The notes beneath the pieces were generated by a model. That model saw only the letters and a program-made list of their open reading frames with translations, ran no database searches and was not told the DNA's origin. The position numbers were made by a program, and so were the translations under genes. From contig NZ_CP098520.1 of the NCBI RefSeq assembly GCF_023703795.1, positions 1 to 64,000 of the forward strand: DNA of 64,000 bases. The letters are read 5' to 3'. The DNA is from Haloplanus sp. HW8-1 (GTDB lineage Archaea > Halobacteriota > Halobacteria > Halobacteriales > Haloferacaceae). Of the stretch, positions 13,301 to 22,606 are shown in pieces; the first letter of the stretch is position 1, and the number at the start of each line of letters is the position of its first letter.

Positions 13301-13757
13301 CAGGATATCATCGACGAGCGACGTAACGAGTACGCTCGTGACCTGTTGCTAGTTCTCGACGAGGATCTTCAGCCACGTCAACCACGACAGATAGGCTACA
13401 ATCGATTCTCTAGAGGTCACAGATGACACGAAAACCGATATCGCTCATCCAAAACACGACTATCTCGTACCGCACAGCAGTCAAAGAGGGATGAGTGAAA
13501 TCCTCGTCTGGCCGTTCGACTATACGATCGCCGTGCGGTAACTCGACAATTCCGCGGAGACGGTCCGAGAGCGTTACCCCCAAATTGAGACTAGTGAACT
13601 CGGTGATGTAGCTGCTGAAACCCTCGAAGAAATTGATATGTGATCGAATTATCTGCTGTCTCATACAGTGATTGCTCTTAGCGGCTTACGAAACTTTTTC
13701 AGCCGGCCATAGAAATTCTACTTGTCCTTCGTATCGGGTTCGATACGCCAGACGGTG
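13301..13757. other. Intergenic region, mostly without a gene
   Basis: Apart from the weak minus-strand reading frame at 13410-13664, no gene is apparent. The codon pattern is irregular, and an AT-rich stretch with several TATA-like words lies near 13690. It is likely debris after the toxin-antitoxin duplication. Confidence 0.4.
13410..13664 (-). CDS. Doubtful 84-aa hypothetical protein
   Basis: The minus-strand frame encodes a fairly hydrophobic protein with stretches such as RGIVELPHGDRIVE and VRYEIVVFWMSDIGF that look like beta strands. It is less acidic than normal haloarchaeal proteins and has no clear RBS. It may be a decayed remnant or a small horizontally acquired gene. No family is recognised. 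Confidence 0.3.
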   Translation of the reverse strand: MRQQIIRSHINFFEGFSSYITEFTSLNLGVTLSDRLRGIVELPHGDRIVERPDEDFTHPSLTAVRYEIVVFWMSDIGFRVICDL

Positions 13758-14231
13758 ATGAGCATGACAGACCTGATCTTACGGAGTCCGGCCTTCGAGG
13801 ATGGGGGACAGATACCAGATCGCTACGGATACGCGGCGGAGAACGTCAATCCGCCACTTGACATCGACGGTATTCCAGCGGGAACCGCCTCGTTGGTATT
13901 GATCGTGGATCGTCCGAATCCCCGTTCTTCGAGGAAGGAGATCTGGAATCACTGGCTCGTGTGGGATATTCCCCCCACTCTGACCGAGATTCCCGAAGGG
14001 TGAGCTCCAGAGCAGCCGACAGAAGGACAGAATGATTTTGCAGAACACGGATACGGTGGACCCAATCCAACTGGACAAGAACAGACCTACCGATTTCGGC
14101 TCTACGCCCTCGAAACGACGCTCGGACTGCCGTCTACAACTGAGAAAGACGATCTCGTTGACGGGGTCGTCGGGTATATTCTCGATAAAACCAAGCTCGA
14201 GGGTACGGCTGCTCCATTGGTGCGCTACTGA
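13758..14231 (+). pseudogene. PEBP (YbhB/YbcL) family gene interrupted by one in-frame TGA
   Basis: The frame starts MTDLILRSPAFEDGGQIPD and contains the family signature NVNPPL, VLIVDRPNP and WNHWLVWDIP. It stops at TGA 14001-14003 after 81 codons. The same frame continues with a normal PEBP C terminus: EHGYGGPNPTGQEQTYRF, then YALETTLGLP, ending at 14231. A single TGG-to-TGA change explains it. The DPxAP-type ligand loop is already altered (DRPNPRS). The likely product is an inactive truncated protein, unless TGA is read through. Phosphatidylethanolamine-binding-like proteins have poorly known roles in archaea. The downstream small zinc gene starts 3 nt after the final stop. Confidence 0.8.
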
Positions 14232-14233
14232 CG

Positions 14234-14416
14234 ATGCCTGACTCGACTGTAACCTGCCCCGACTGCAGTACCCAACAGGAGGTCGAGACCGACGAGTATG
14301 GAATTTTCACGCTGGTGTGTGAGAATTGTGGCGCCCGTTCGAAGGGTGAATACACAGCTACATCCGGCGAGGTTGTTTGGCGATGGACGCAGCCAGGTGA
14401 CAAATCGAGTGACTAA
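14234..14416 (+). CDS. 60-aa zinc-ribbon protein
   Basis: Two CxxC pairs (CPDCSTQQEV at residue 8, CENCGARSKG at residue 29) form a compact zinc ribbon, followed by an acidic, Trp-containing tail. Haloarchaea carry many such micro zinc proteins, often of unknown or regulatory function. The ATG lies 3 nt after the PEBP frame, so the two were probably co-transcribed. Confidence 0.7.
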   Translation: MPDSTVTCPDCSTQQEVETDEYGIFTLVCENCGARSKGEYTATSGEVVWRWTQPGDKSSD

Positions 14417-14473
14417 TTCCCACACGAAGACGACTTCTCAACGCTTATCCGCGACTTTCACAGAGGGGTATGT

Positions 14474-14548
14474 AGCGGGATAGGATAGCTCGGAGATTCC
14501 ACCAGGCTCATGACCTGGAGATCGGTGGTTCAAATCCACCTCCTGCTA
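14474..14548 (+). tRNA. tRNA-Met (CAT), initiator type
   Basis: The acceptor AGCGGGA/TCCTGCT has the A1-U72 end typical of archaeal initiator tRNA. The anticodon arm is CCAGG-CTCATGA-CCTGG and the T-arm is GGTGG-TTCAAAT-CCACC. The body AGCGGGATAGGATAGC closely follows the known haloarchaeal initiator. The usual run of three G-C pairs in the anticodon stem is reduced. Its 3' end overlaps the hisI stop by 3 nt, tail to tail. Confidence 0.9.
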
Positions 14549-14944
14549 TTTCGCACCGACAGAACCGTTATTCGCAGACATCGTCCGGATCGAAGACTTT
14601 CTCACCGACTGTCTCGCCTTCGTCGTCCGATAGAAACAGGAGCGATACCCTGTGTGGCAGGCTCCTCCTTTCTGATCGATTCGATAGAGTAGTGCATCAC
14701 CATCACAGTCGACGCGAATCTCTTTGACCCGTTGGACGTGTCCGCTGGAGCCGCCCTTCTGCCAGAGTTCGTCACGGCTCCGGGAGTAGTAGTGAGCAAG
14801 TCCTGTGTTCTGGGTTTCGGCGAGCGCCTCCGAGGACACGTACGCGAGCATCAGCACGTCACCGGTCTCGGCGTCCTGTGCAATCGCGGGAATCAGTCCA
14901 TTCTCACCGAAGTCGAGTTCCACATCGAGGCGTTCGTCTTGCAT
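14546..14944 (-). CDS. hisI: Phosphoribosyl-AMP cyclohydrolase (HisI)
   Basis: This 132-aa enzyme opens the purine ring of phosphoribosyl-AMP in the third step of histidine biosynthesis, in the cytoplasm. All family blocks are present: [34 protein letters not shown], the metal-binding [13 protein letters not shown] and [11 protein letters not shown] near residue 96. Length is normal for the stand-alone archaeal form. It is convergent with the initiator tRNA-Met and overlaps its last 3 nt. The neighbouring RNase J gene lies 67 nt upstream on the same strand. It marks the beginning of ordinary chromosomal DNA in this window. Confidence 0.95.
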   Translation of the reverse strand: MQDERLDVELDFGENGLIPAIAQDAETGDVLMLAYVSSEALAETQNTGLAHYYSRSRDELWQKGGSSGHVQRVKEIRVDCDGDALLYRIDQKGGACHTGYRSCFYRTTKARQSVRKSSIRTMSANNGSVGAK

Positions 14945-15010
14945 ATTCTCACGATACGACAGACTCGAGAAACCAGTCGTTATTTTGCGATCCGATGGGT
15001 TCGCGGGAAG

Positions 15011-16354
15011 TTAGACCAACTGGAGGATGTTTCCGTTCGAGGTGACGTGGAGGTCACGACCCAGCTTGTAGCCCTGTTTCGAAGCAAGGTCGACGTAGCC
15101 GGAGAAGCCCTGCATATCTTGGTGGGCCGGGATAACGTGCTGGGGCTGGAGCGCGTCCAGCATCTCGTAGTGACCCTCCTGTCGCAGGTGGCCGGAGACG
15201 TGGACGTCGTCGTAGATTCGCGCGCCCTGCATCCCGAGTAACTTCTCAGACTGGTAGCGCTGCCCCTCGTTCGTCGGCTCCGGAATCACGCGCGCCGAGA
15301 AGATGACCTTGTCACCGTCGTCGAGTTCGTAGGGCGTCTCGCCGCGACCCATCCGGGTGAGCATCGCCCGTGGCTCGCCTTGGTGGCCCGTGACGACCGG
15401 GAGGAAGTTCTCCTTACCCTCGTCCATAATCCGGTTGAACGCGCGGTCGACGGACTTGCGATGCCCGTACATCCCGAGATCGTCCGGGAAGCTCGCCGCA
15501 CCAATGCGCTCGGCCGTCCCGGAGTATTTCTCCATCGAACGCCCGAGGAGGACCGGCTGGCGACCGATTTCCTCGGCGAATTCGACGAGGCTCGTAACGC
15601 GAGCGATGTGGCTCGAGAACGTCGTCGCGACGATCCCGCCGTCGTAGTCTTCGAGGCTTTGGATGACGTCGTGGAGTTGCTCTCGGGCGACGGCTTCACT
15701 CGGGGTTCGCCCCTTCTTGTTCGCGTTGGTGCAATCCTCGATATAGCAGAGGACGCCCTCCCCCTCACGGCCGATCTCGCGGAACCGCTTCATGTCGATG
15801 GGATCGCCGATGACCGGCGTGTGGTCCATCCGCTTGTCGAGTCCGTAGACGATGGATCCCTCGGGCGTGTGGAGGACGGGATTGATCGCGTTGATGATCG
15901 AGTGCGTGACGTTGACGAACTCGAGTTCACACCGGTCGCCGATGGGCATCGTCTCGCCGGCGTCCATCTCGATGAGTTCGTTCTCGACGAGGAATTTGCT
16001 CTCGTCTTGGATCTCCTCTTTGACGAGTTCGAGCGTGAAGGGAGCAGCGACGATGGGGGCGTCGTAGCGATGTGCCAGTTTGCTGATTGCGCCGATGTGA
16101 TCGAGGTGGCCGTGCGTCGGAACGATGGCCTGCACGTCGCCCTCGAGGTCACTCATCACTCGGTCGTCCGGGATGGCGCCCATGTCGATCAGGTCGAGCG
16201 AATGCATCTCCTCCGTCTGGAGGTTGTCGTGAACCAGTACTTGAGAGAGATTGAGGCCCATGTCGAAGACGACGATGTCGTCGCCGGCACGGACGGCCGT
16301 CATCTGGCGGCCGACTTCCTCGTAGCCACCGATAGTTGCGATTTCGATTTCCAT
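15011..16354 (-). CDS. rnj: RNase J (beta-CASP metallo-beta-lactamase exoribonuclease)
   Basis: This 447-aa protein has the metallo-beta-lactamase motif [10 protein letters not shown] near residue 80 and further motifs THSI and the beta-CASP region ([22 protein letters not shown], ending in [13 protein letters not shown] and VIPAHQD). Archaeal RNase J degrades RNA 5' to 3' and contributes to rRNA and mRNA maturation. The start is set at [10 protein letters not shown] because homologues begin there and the longer frame lacks family similarity. It is divergent from the antiporter at 16739. Confidence 0.93.
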   Translation of the reverse strand: MEIEIATIGGYEEVGRQMTAVRAGDDIVVFDMGLNLSQVLVHDNLQTEEMHSLDLIDMGAIPDDRVMSDLEGDVQAIVPTHGHLDHIGAISKLAHRYDAPIVAAPFTLELVKEEIQDESKFLVENELIEMDAGETMPIGDRCELEFVNVTHSIINAINPVLHTPEGSIVYGLDKRMDHTPVIGDPIDMKRFREIGREGEGVLCYIEDCTNANKKGRTPSEAVAREQLHDVIQSLEDYDGGIVATTFSSHIARVTSLVEFAEEIGRQPVLLGRSMEKYSGTAERIGAASFPDDLGMYGHRKSVDRAFNRIMDEGKENFLPVVTGHQGEPRAMLTRMGRGETPYELDDGDKVIFSARVIPEPTNEGQRYQSEKLLGMQGARIYDDVHVSGHLRQEGHYEMLDALQPQHVIPAHQDMQGFSGYVDLASKQGYKLGRDLHVTSNGNILQLV

Positions 16355-16738
16355 AGTTGGGGTCCGATCAGAGCGATCCCAGAACTCGTCAAAGTCCGCC
16401 TGGTGAAGGAGAGCCGGTGTGACTCTGGCTTCGACGCCCCGTCCGGATCGGACCATTCGTCGACGTGTCCAGAGTAAACGACCTTCTCGGGGACAACGCG
16501 TGTTTCGGCTATGTGGTAACTGACTGCCTGGGCGTATATACCCGTGGATTTGGACTACCGAACCCGGCGTCGTCGACGACTGTCTCGCGGTCAGGTGTCC
16601 GTCAAGACACCGCTGTCAAAAACACAAACAAATTGTCGATTTTCGACACATCCTCTGTATCCTTGCTCGAATCGCTGGACGGAGACTTCACGGCAGTTTT
16701 ATACTGGGAGTGGTTCCGTCCAAATAGGTGCGATCCCT
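16355..16738. promoter_or_regulatory. Divergent promoter region
   Basis: No gene lies between RNase J and the antiporter. TTTTATAC at 16697-16704 is a good TATA box 35 nt upstream of the antiporter GTG start. TGTCGATTTTCGACA near 16635 is an imperfect palindrome and possible operator. Confidence 0.5.
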
Positions 16739-18610
16739 GTGAGTACCGGGTCCGGTTTGATTCCGCTCGTCGTGACCATCTTAGGGCTGGGTGTCGCCGC
16801 CCAGGTGTTAGCCGACCGGCTGGAAATCCCGAGCGTCCTCTTTCTCATTCTCGCCGGCATTCTCGTCGGTCCCGAGGGCCTCGACATCGTCGGTCTCGAT
16901 GCTTTCGGTGGCCCTGAACCGCTCTCGGCCATCGTCGGTCTCTCGGTCGCGATCATCATCTTCGAGGGTGCATTCCATCTGAAGCTCTCGAAACTGCGAC
17001 AGACCCCTCGCGAGGCCTTCCGACTGATCACTCTCGGGGCGGGTATCGCCCTTCTCGGCACGGCGATAGCCGTCCGACTGGCTCTGGACGCGTCGTGGGA
17101 ACTGTCCTTTCTCATTGGTTCGCTCCTTATCGCCACCGGGCCGACCGTCATCACGCCCATTCTGGAGGTCGTCCCGGTGCGAGACCGAGTGGCTGCGGCA
17201 CTCGAGACAGAGGGGATCGTCAACGACGTCACAGCCGCCATTCTAGCCGTCGCCATCTTCGAGGTCGTCGTCGGAAGCGGGACGCAACTTCAGTTGCTGG
17301 TGACTTCGTTCATTTCCCGACTCGGGACTGGCCTCCTCGTCGGCGTCTTGGCGGCTGGTATCTTGTGGTATCTGCTCAACCATGTTGATCTCTCGCCGTC
17401 GAACGCCGTGCGGAACTCCCGGCTCATCGTTCTCATCGGAGCGATCGCAACGTACGGGATTGCCGAGGGGATCGCCTCGGAGGCGGGGATCGCAGCCGTC
17501 GCAACGGCGGGTATCATTCTCGGCAACGTCGAGATGCCCTACGAAGACGAGATTGCAGCGTTCAAGGGCGATATCACGCTGATCGTCCTCTCGTTCGTGT
17601 TCATCTCGCTCGCCACACTCCTGTCGTTCGAGGATCTCCTATCTCTCGGTCTCGGTGGGGTCGTCGTCGTCGTTGTCGTCGTGGCGGTCATTCGTCCCGT
17701 CGCTGTACTGCTCTGTACGCGTGGCGATCGGTTCTCGGTCCGCGAACAGCTGTTCATGAGTGCAGTCGGCCCTCGTGGGATCATCCCGGCGAGCGTCGCG
17801 ACACTGTTCGCGCTCGAACTCCGCTCGTCGAATCCCGAGGCTGCGGCGCTCCTTGTCGGGACGGTGTTTCTGGTCATTCTAACGACGGTGGTTCTGCAGG
17901 GCGGATTCGCCCGTCACATCGCACAAACACTCAACGTACTACCAATGCGCGTCATCATCGTGGGCGCCGGTCGCGTCGGTCGCGGCCTCGCCGAACGGCT
18001 GGAGGATCGTGGAGAGAACGTCATTCTCATCGACAAAGATCAGGAGCAGGTCGAACAGGCTCGTAATCGCGGCTTCACCGTTCACCACGGGGACGGTGCT
18101 GATGTCGATGTGCTCCGATCTGCTGGGGCTGCGAACGCGAAAATAGTCGCAGCAGCTACTGGCGACGACGATTCGAACCTACTCGTCGCTCAGCTCACGA
18201 ACTCGAACTTCGACGTCGACACCGTGATCGCCCGGGTAAACACGCCCGGGAACGCCTCGGCGTTCGAGGAACTGGGTGTTCGTGCGATCGCCGCTGACGA
18301 GTCGATCGCCCAGTCGATGGACAACGAGATCGAGCGACCGGCACTCTCCGAATGGATGACCGAACTCGGCCGAACGGGTGATGTCCAGGAAATAGAGGTC
18401 ACGGCGGACGCGCTGGTCGGTATGCAGATCGGTGATCTCGACACTGAGCTCCCTGACGGCGTGCTCGTCGCCTTGGTGAGTCGCGATGGTGACTCCCAGA
18501 TTCCCGAACCGGATCTCACCCTCCACCGTGGGGATCACCTCACCTTTGTCGGGCGGCGAGATGCTGTTCACGAGGCGATCGAACGGTGTCATCCCGAACT
18601 TCACGGGTAA
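16739..18610 (+). CDS. CPA-type Na+(K+)/H+ antiporter with TrkA-N/TrkA-C regulatory domains
   Basis: This 623-aa protein has 12-13 hydrophobic segments in the first 400 residues, including AGILVGPEGLDIVG near residue 40, TGPTVITPILEVVP and SAVGPRGIIPASVATL. It is followed by a TrkA-N/RCK nucleotide-binding domain (VIIVGAGRVGRGLAERLEDR, HHGDGADVDVLRSAGA) and a TrkA-C domain at the end. It resembles KefB/NhaP-like antiporters of halophiles, which exchange Na+ or K+ for H+ across the cytoplasmic membrane and are gated by nucleotides. The start is a GTG at 16739, 35 nt after a TATA box; a longer frame upstream is unlikely to be translated. Confidence 0.9.
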   Translation: MSTGSGLIPLVVTILGLGVAAQVLADRLEIPSVLFLILAGILVGPEGLDIVGLDAFGGPEPLSAIVGLSVAIIIFEGAFHLKLSKLRQTPREAFRLITLGAGIALLGTAIAVRLALDASWELSFLIGSLLIATGPTVITPILEVVPVRDRVAAALETEGIVNDVTAAILAVAIFEVVVGSGTQLQLLVTSFISRLGTGLLVGVLAAGILWYLLNHVDLSPSNAVRNSRLIVLIGAIATYGIAEGIASEAGIAAVATAGIILGNVEMPYEDEIAAFKGDITLIVLSFVFISLATLLSFEDLLSLGLGGVVVVVVVVAVIRPVAVLLCTRGDRFSVREQLFMSAVGPRGIIPASVATLFALELRSSNPEAAALLVGTVFLVILTTVVLQGGFARHIAQTLNVLPMRVIIVGAGRVGRGLAERLEDRGENVILIDKDQEQVEQARNRGFTVHHGDGADVDVLRSAGAANAKIVAAATGDDDSNLLVAQLTNSNFDVDTVIARVNTPGNASAFEELGVRAIAADESIAQSMDNEIERPALSEWMTELGRTGDVQEIEVTADALVGMQIGDLDTELPDGVLVALVSRDGDSQIPEPDLTLHRGDHLTFVGRRDAVHEAIERCHPELHG

Positions 18611-18712
18611 GTCACCGAAAATGAGGTGTCGAGGGTCGATGATCCACTCCTATCCAACTCGCAATTCGGTTTCGGTACCCGTTTTGGGATGCCGCTGGAA
18701 TCTGGAGTTGAG

Positions 18713-19954
18713 ATGGCCCTGACGAACGACGAGTTGCAGTTTTCCTCGCTCTATCTCACCCGATTCGCGGGGAGCTTCGGGTTCATGACGGTGTTGACGC
18801 TCCTCCCGGACTACATCGATGCACTCGGAGCGACCGGTGTGACGATCGGTCTCTTCATTACCGCCCTCGAACTCGCGCGCACGGTCGGTATCGTTCCGCT
18901 CGGGTGGGCCGGGGATCGATACAGCAAGCGGCTGCTCCTCGTCGGATCGTTGCTCGTGAGTGCGCTGGCGTATCTGGCGTTTGCTCGCGTCACGACGATC
19001 CCCGGATTCCTCGTCGCGCGATTCCTTCAGGGCCTCGGTCTCACCGGCACGGGTTTGTTGAGCCTCGCCTTGGTGGGCGAACTCGCACCGAACGACGGTC
19101 GCGCCAATCTCATCGGCAAGTACAACGCCTTTCGGATGGCCGCCGGTATCGCGGGGACGATAGGCGCTGGCATCCTCTTCGCGCTCACCGGGTTCGATAT
19201 CCTGTTTGGGCTGCTGGCGATCCTCCTGATCGTTGCCGCGGCAAGCGTCTGGCTGTTCGTCGATGGCGACGAGACCACGGTCACGGGCTTCGCGTTCACC
19301 GATCTCGCAGTAAATCGCCGGATCGTGACGCTCACCAGCTTTCGTGCTCAGTACGCCGTCGCCGTGTCGCTCGTTCGGAATTGGGTGCCGATCTTCGTCG
19401 GTGTCTCGGCGGCGCAAGGCGGGCTGGCGTCCGGTACCGTCGTCGTTGGTGCAGTCCTTGCGGCAGAGAAGTTGACGAATATGCTCTGTCAGCCCATTAC
19501 GGGACGCTTCTCGGATCGACAGGGTCGGGCACTATTCGTCTTTCTCGGCGGTGGAGCGTACGGGCTGATTGCGCTCGCGTTCCCGTTCGCCCCGTCGTTC
19601 GATGGACTGCTTACGCTCTCCGTTCCGATGGCTGGGGAAATCACCAGCGCCGTCGTAGTGGCGCTGGTTCTCAACGCCCTTCTCGGGATCGCGGACGCGT
19701 TTCGGGAACCGGCGAGCATGGCGCTGTTCGCGGACGAGGGGAAAGGCGAGGGCATCACGAGTAGCTTCGGGGTCCGGTCACTCGTCTGGAAACCAGGGAG
19801 CGTCCTCGCTCCGTTGGTCGGTGGCTGGGTGATGGGCCAGTTCGGTATCGAGTGGGTGTTCTTTGCGGGTGGACTCGCCGCGCTGTCGGGCGTCGCGACG
19901 TTTCTCGGCATTCTGTCGTGGAATCACGGGTCGCGTGCACTCCATCGGTGGTAG
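18713..19954 (+). CDS. Major facilitator superfamily transporter
   Basis: This 413-aa protein has 11-12 membrane segments and the MFS loop 2-3 motif GWAGDRYSKRLLL near residue 62 and a second copy GRFSDRQGRALFV at the symmetrical position. The substrate cannot be inferred; the sequence is of the general drug/metabolite efflux kind. The start MALTNDELQF at 18713 is preferred over an upstream one because the extra 29 residues are not hydrophobic or conserved-looking. It lies about 100 nt downstream of the antiporter on the same strand and may be co-transcribed. Confidence 0.88.
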   Translation: MALTNDELQFSSLYLTRFAGSFGFMTVLTLLPDYIDALGATGVTIGLFITALELARTVGIVPLGWAGDRYSKRLLLVGSLLVSALAYLAFARVTTIPGFLVARFLQGLGLTGTGLLSLALVGELAPNDGRANLIGKYNAFRMAAGIAGTIGAGILFALTGFDILFGLLAILLIVAAASVWLFVDGDETTVTGFAFTDLAVNRRIVTLTSFRAQYAVAVSLVRNWVPIFVGVSAAQGGLASGTVVVGAVLAAEKLTNMLCQPITGRFSDRQGRALFVFLGGGAYGLIALAFPFAPSFDGLLTLSVPMAGEITSAVVVALVLNALLGIADAFREPASMALFADEGKGEGITSSFGVRSLVWKPGSVLAPLVGGWVMGQFGIEWVFFAGGLAALSGVATFLGILSWNHGSRALHRW

Positions 19955-20105
19955 CTACCCTGCTACGAGGAATGAGGTTCTGGACCCCGGTCCGATGAGA
20001 CGTACTGTCGATACCTCCTCTCGTTAATTGTCGATTTCAAATCCGAGAAAATAATGAGTTATCCGTCTGGACTCTTACCGTGGACGTAGTCACCACGGAA
20101 CAGCC

Positions 20106-21503
20106 ATGGCAGGGAAATACGATCTGGTCATCGTCGGCGGTGGAATCAGTGGCGCGTCGCTGTTGTACACGACCGCGAAGTTCACGAATATCGACTCGAT
20201 CGCGTTGATCGAGAAGGAGTCGGAGATTGCGGCGATCAACTCCCACCACACGAACAACTCCCAGACGCTCCATTTCGGCGATATCGAGACCAACTACACG
20301 CTCGAGAAGGCGAAAGAAGTGAAAGAGGGGGCGGAGCTGCTCGCGGGCTACCTGGAGGCCCACGACCCCGACGGCGAGATGCACGCCCGGCGGAGCAAGA
20401 TGGTCCTCGCGGTCGGCGACGAAGAGGTGTCGGAACTCGAACGGCGGTACGACGAGGAGGGGTTCGGCGACCTCTTTCCCAAACTGCGGCCGATCGAACG
20501 CGAGGAGATCGCGGAAATCGAACCGAACGTCGTCGAGGGGCGCGATCCAGATGTCGATCTCCTCGCACTCCAGACGCCGGACGGCTACGTCGTCGACTAC
20601 GGTCGGACCACGAGATCGTTCGTCGACCGTGCCTCCGAAGAACCCCACGTCGACGTCTACACCGGCACGGAAGTCACGGACGTTACGCCGACGCTCGATG
20701 GCTACACCATCGACACGACGGACGGCCGTTTCGACTGTGAGGCGGCCGTCGTCGCCGCCGGTTCCCACAGCCTCCAGATCGCGAAAGAGCTCGGCTACGG
20801 GGGGGACAAGGTGTTGCTCCCCGTTGCTGGGAGCTTCTTCCTCGCCGACGACCTCCTGAACGGGAAGGTGTACACCCTGCAGATGAAGAAACTGCCCTTC
20901 GCTGCGGTTCACGGCGACGCGGACGTCCACGATCCGAGCGTGACGCGATTCGGACCGACCGCGAAGCTCGTTCCGACGCTCGAACGCGGTCGGTTCTCGA
21001 CGGTGTCGGACTTCCTCGACGTATTCGGACTGAACGCGGCGGCGGCGCTCAGCTACGCCAACATCCTCTCTGATCGAGTACTCCTTCCCTACGTCCTGCG
21101 AAATCTCGTGTACGACCTTCCGGAGGTCGGTCCGCGCCAGTTCCTCCCGCACGTCCAGAAGGTCGTGCCGAACGTCGACCTCGAGGATCTCGAACGGGCG
21201 ACCGGCTACGGTGGCGTTCGACCACAGATCGTCGACACGAGCCAGAAATCTCTCGACATGGGCGAGGCGAAGATCGTCGGCGACGACATCATCTTCAACA
21301 TCACACCGTCGCCGGGTGCCTCGACCTGCCTGAAAAATGCCATGCGAGACACGCGGATGCTACTCGAGTTCCTCGACGGCGACTACGCGTTCGACGAGAC
21401 GGCCTTCCGTGCCGATACGATCGACAACTTCCCACGCGGTGACGCTGCTGATAGCCTCGCCGGGGACGACACTGTGGACGGAGTCCCTGCGATGGACGAT
21501 TGA
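20106..21503 (+). CDS. mqo: Malate:quinone oxidoreductase-like FAD enzyme
   Basis: This 465-aa protein starts with an FAD-binding dinucleotide fold (DLVIVGGGISGASLLYT, residues 6-22). The Mqo family region NSQTLHFGDIETNYTLEKA lies near residue 50. A second FAD-contact segment AAVVAAGSHSLQIAKELG lies near 215, and the C-terminal ITPSPGASTCLKNAM near 400. Mqo oxidises malate to oxaloacetate and passes electrons to the quinone pool as a peripheral membrane protein of the TCA cycle. The ATG follows 150 nt of intergenic DNA after the MFS gene. Other DAO-like oxidases are possible, but the HFGDIETNY block favours Mqo. Confidence 0.88.
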   Translation: MAGKYDLVIVGGGISGASLLYTTAKFTNIDSIALIEKESEIAAINSHHTNNSQTLHFGDIETNYTLEKAKEVKEGAELLAGYLEAHDPDGEMHARRSKMVLAVGDEEVSELERRYDEEGFGDLFPKLRPIEREEIAEIEPNVVEGRDPDVDLLALQTPDGYVVDYGRTTRSFVDRASEEPHVDVYTGTEVTDVTPTLDGYTIDTTDGRFDCEAAVVAAGSHSLQIAKELGYGGDKVLLPVAGSFFLADDLLNGKVYTLQMKKLPFAAVHGDADVHDPSVTRFGPTAKLVPTLERGRFSTVSDFLDVFGLNAAAALSYANILSDRVLLPYVLRNLVYDLPEVGPRQFLPHVQKVVPNVDLEDLERATGYGGVRPQIVDTSQKSLDMGEAKIVGDDIIFNITPSPGASTCLKNAMRDTRMLLEFLDGDYAFDETAFRADTIDNFPRGDAADSLAGDDTVDGVPAMDD

Positions 21504-21565
21504 CTCGGCGTCCCGATCGGAGCAATAGATCGTACGAGCGCGTGATCACGTGGCCGAGGGGTCGA

Positions 21566-21808
21566 TCACTCCGTCCAGCGAAGTTCGTACTCGAGTTCGT
21601 ATCGTTGCTCGCCCGTTTCCGAGTCTGTCAGTCGCTCTAGCTCCACTTCGAGCGTCGGCTCGTCCGGAATCGATACCGACTGCTCCTGTGTCGCGCTCGT
21701 TAGCTCCACCGTTCCGGACTCGATCTGTTCCGCGGCCGCGGTGAGCGTCTGTGCGATCTCCGATCGGGTGTGTACGTCTTCGGTCTTGAAGAGTTGTTCT
21801 TCAGGCAT
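21566..21808 (-). CDS. Amphi-Trp domain protein
   Basis: This 80-aa acidic protein has the short amphi-Trp domain typical of haloarchaea: a basic-acidic helix HTRSEIAQTLTAAAEQI, two beta strands with SVSIPDEPTLEVELERL, and a Trp near the C terminus (YELEYELRWTE). The function is unknown in all species. Two adjacent ATGs are possible starts. It is a single-gene unit convergent with the mqo gene. Confidence 0.8.
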   Translation of the reverse strand: MPEEQLFKTEDVHTRSEIAQTLTAAAEQIESGTVELTSATQEQSVSIPDEPTLEVELERLTDSETGEQRYELEYELRWTE

Positions 21809-21948
21809 CATTTCAACTCGTGTTCCCTGACCGGAAATAGCACATTCGGCATTCTCGTTTGTTGGGAATCCGAGACGGCACGCCGTCCACTGCAACGCTC
21901 TGAAACGGGTCACGGACTTCTTTGGGGTCCGTTCCCTGATCGTCTCGC

Positions 21949-22359
21949 ATGGTCGAGGTTCGCGCCCTGACTACAGACGCAGTCGTCGAACTCGACGGAG
22001 ATGTTCTCCTCCTCGAACGAAATCATCCCCCGTTCGAAGGATCGTGGGTGCTACCCGGTGGGCTCGTCGAGCGGAACGAAACCGCGCGAGAAGCGTGTGC
22101 CCGTGAAACGAAAGAGGAGGTCGGCCTCGATGTCTCGATCGGAGCGTTCGTCGGTCTCTACGACGATCCCGACCGAGACGAACGCGGGAACGTGAGTGTT
22201 GCCTATCGCTGTACACCTCTCGGTGAGCAAACACCGACACCTCGCGAGGAGGCCTCCAGAGTCGAGACGTTCGATCCCGAAAATCTCCCCGAGATGGGCT
22301 TCGATCATGAACGGATCGTCACCGACGCGCTGTGTGAGAGGGAGCATCGGTTCTGTTGA
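21949..22359 (+). CDS. Nudix hydrolase
   Basis: This 136-aa protein carries a perfect Nudix box between residues 38 and 60: G(5x)E(7x)REUxEExGU with GLVERNETAREAC followed by RETKEEVGL. The N-terminal strand region VRALTTDAVVELDGDVLLLERNHPPFEGSW is typical of small ADP-ribose or nucleotide pyrophosphatases. The substrate is not determinable. Nudix enzymes hydrolyse nucleoside diphosphates linked to other groups. It is transcribed alone, and the following intergenic region contains an 80-bp inverted-repeat element. Confidence 0.9.
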   Translation: MVEVRALTTDAVVELDGDVLLLERNHPPFEGSWVLPGGLVERNETAREACARETKEEVGLDVSIGAFVGLYDDPDRDERGNVSVAYRCTPLGEQTPTPREEASRVETFDPENLPEMGFDHERIVTDALCEREHRFC

Positions 22360-22431
22360 CAGCTCGTTAAGATAGCGCTGAATACACAGCGCGTATGCAG
22401 CACGCCGTACACCGAGAACCGAAGCTGTCTG

Positions 22432-22511
22432 ATACTGTCGGCTGTACGTCAATTAAGATATTCGCCATCCCTGAATGGTGAATGTCTTGAAACAGTTACA
22501 GCCGACAGTAT
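22432..22511. mobile_element. 80-bp MITE-like element with 15-bp perfect terminal inverted repeats
   Basis: ATACTGTCGGCTGTA (22432-22446) and its exact complement TACAGCCGACAGTAT (22497-22511) enclose 50 bp. The inner part forms a weaker hairpin. There is no coding capacity. The size and perfect ends suit a miniature inverted-repeat transposable element, though a structured RNA is possible. Confidence 0.6.
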
Positions 22512-22572
22512 GAGTCGGCCAGTACAGTCAGCATGAGCAGTTGCCTGAAATCCACGGCGGATCGGAAGTTAA

Positions 22573-22580
22573 CATATATA
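22573..22580 (+). promoter_or_regulatory. TATA box for the TFS-like gene
   Basis: CATATATA lies 27 nt upstream of the ATG at 22607. The transcript would start at or just before the ATG and be leaderless, as is common in haloarchaea. Confidence 0.6.
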
Positions 22581-22606
22581 TTCGACACCCGTGTATTCTT
22601 TTTTAT

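Noticed and set aside
14234-14416. Independent C-terminal half of the PEBP protein as its own gene
   Set aside because: The continued PEBP frame ends at 14231 without its own start; the following 60-aa gene is in a separate zinc-ribbon family.
15380-16477. 365-aa plus-strand frame opposite RNase J
   Set aside because: Shadow frame; the opposite strand carries all RNase J motifs.
20037-21152. Long minus-strand frame opposite the mqo gene
   Set aside because: Antisense shadow in GC-rich DNA; Arg/Val/Glu-rich with no family motif, while the plus strand has a complete FAD enzyme.
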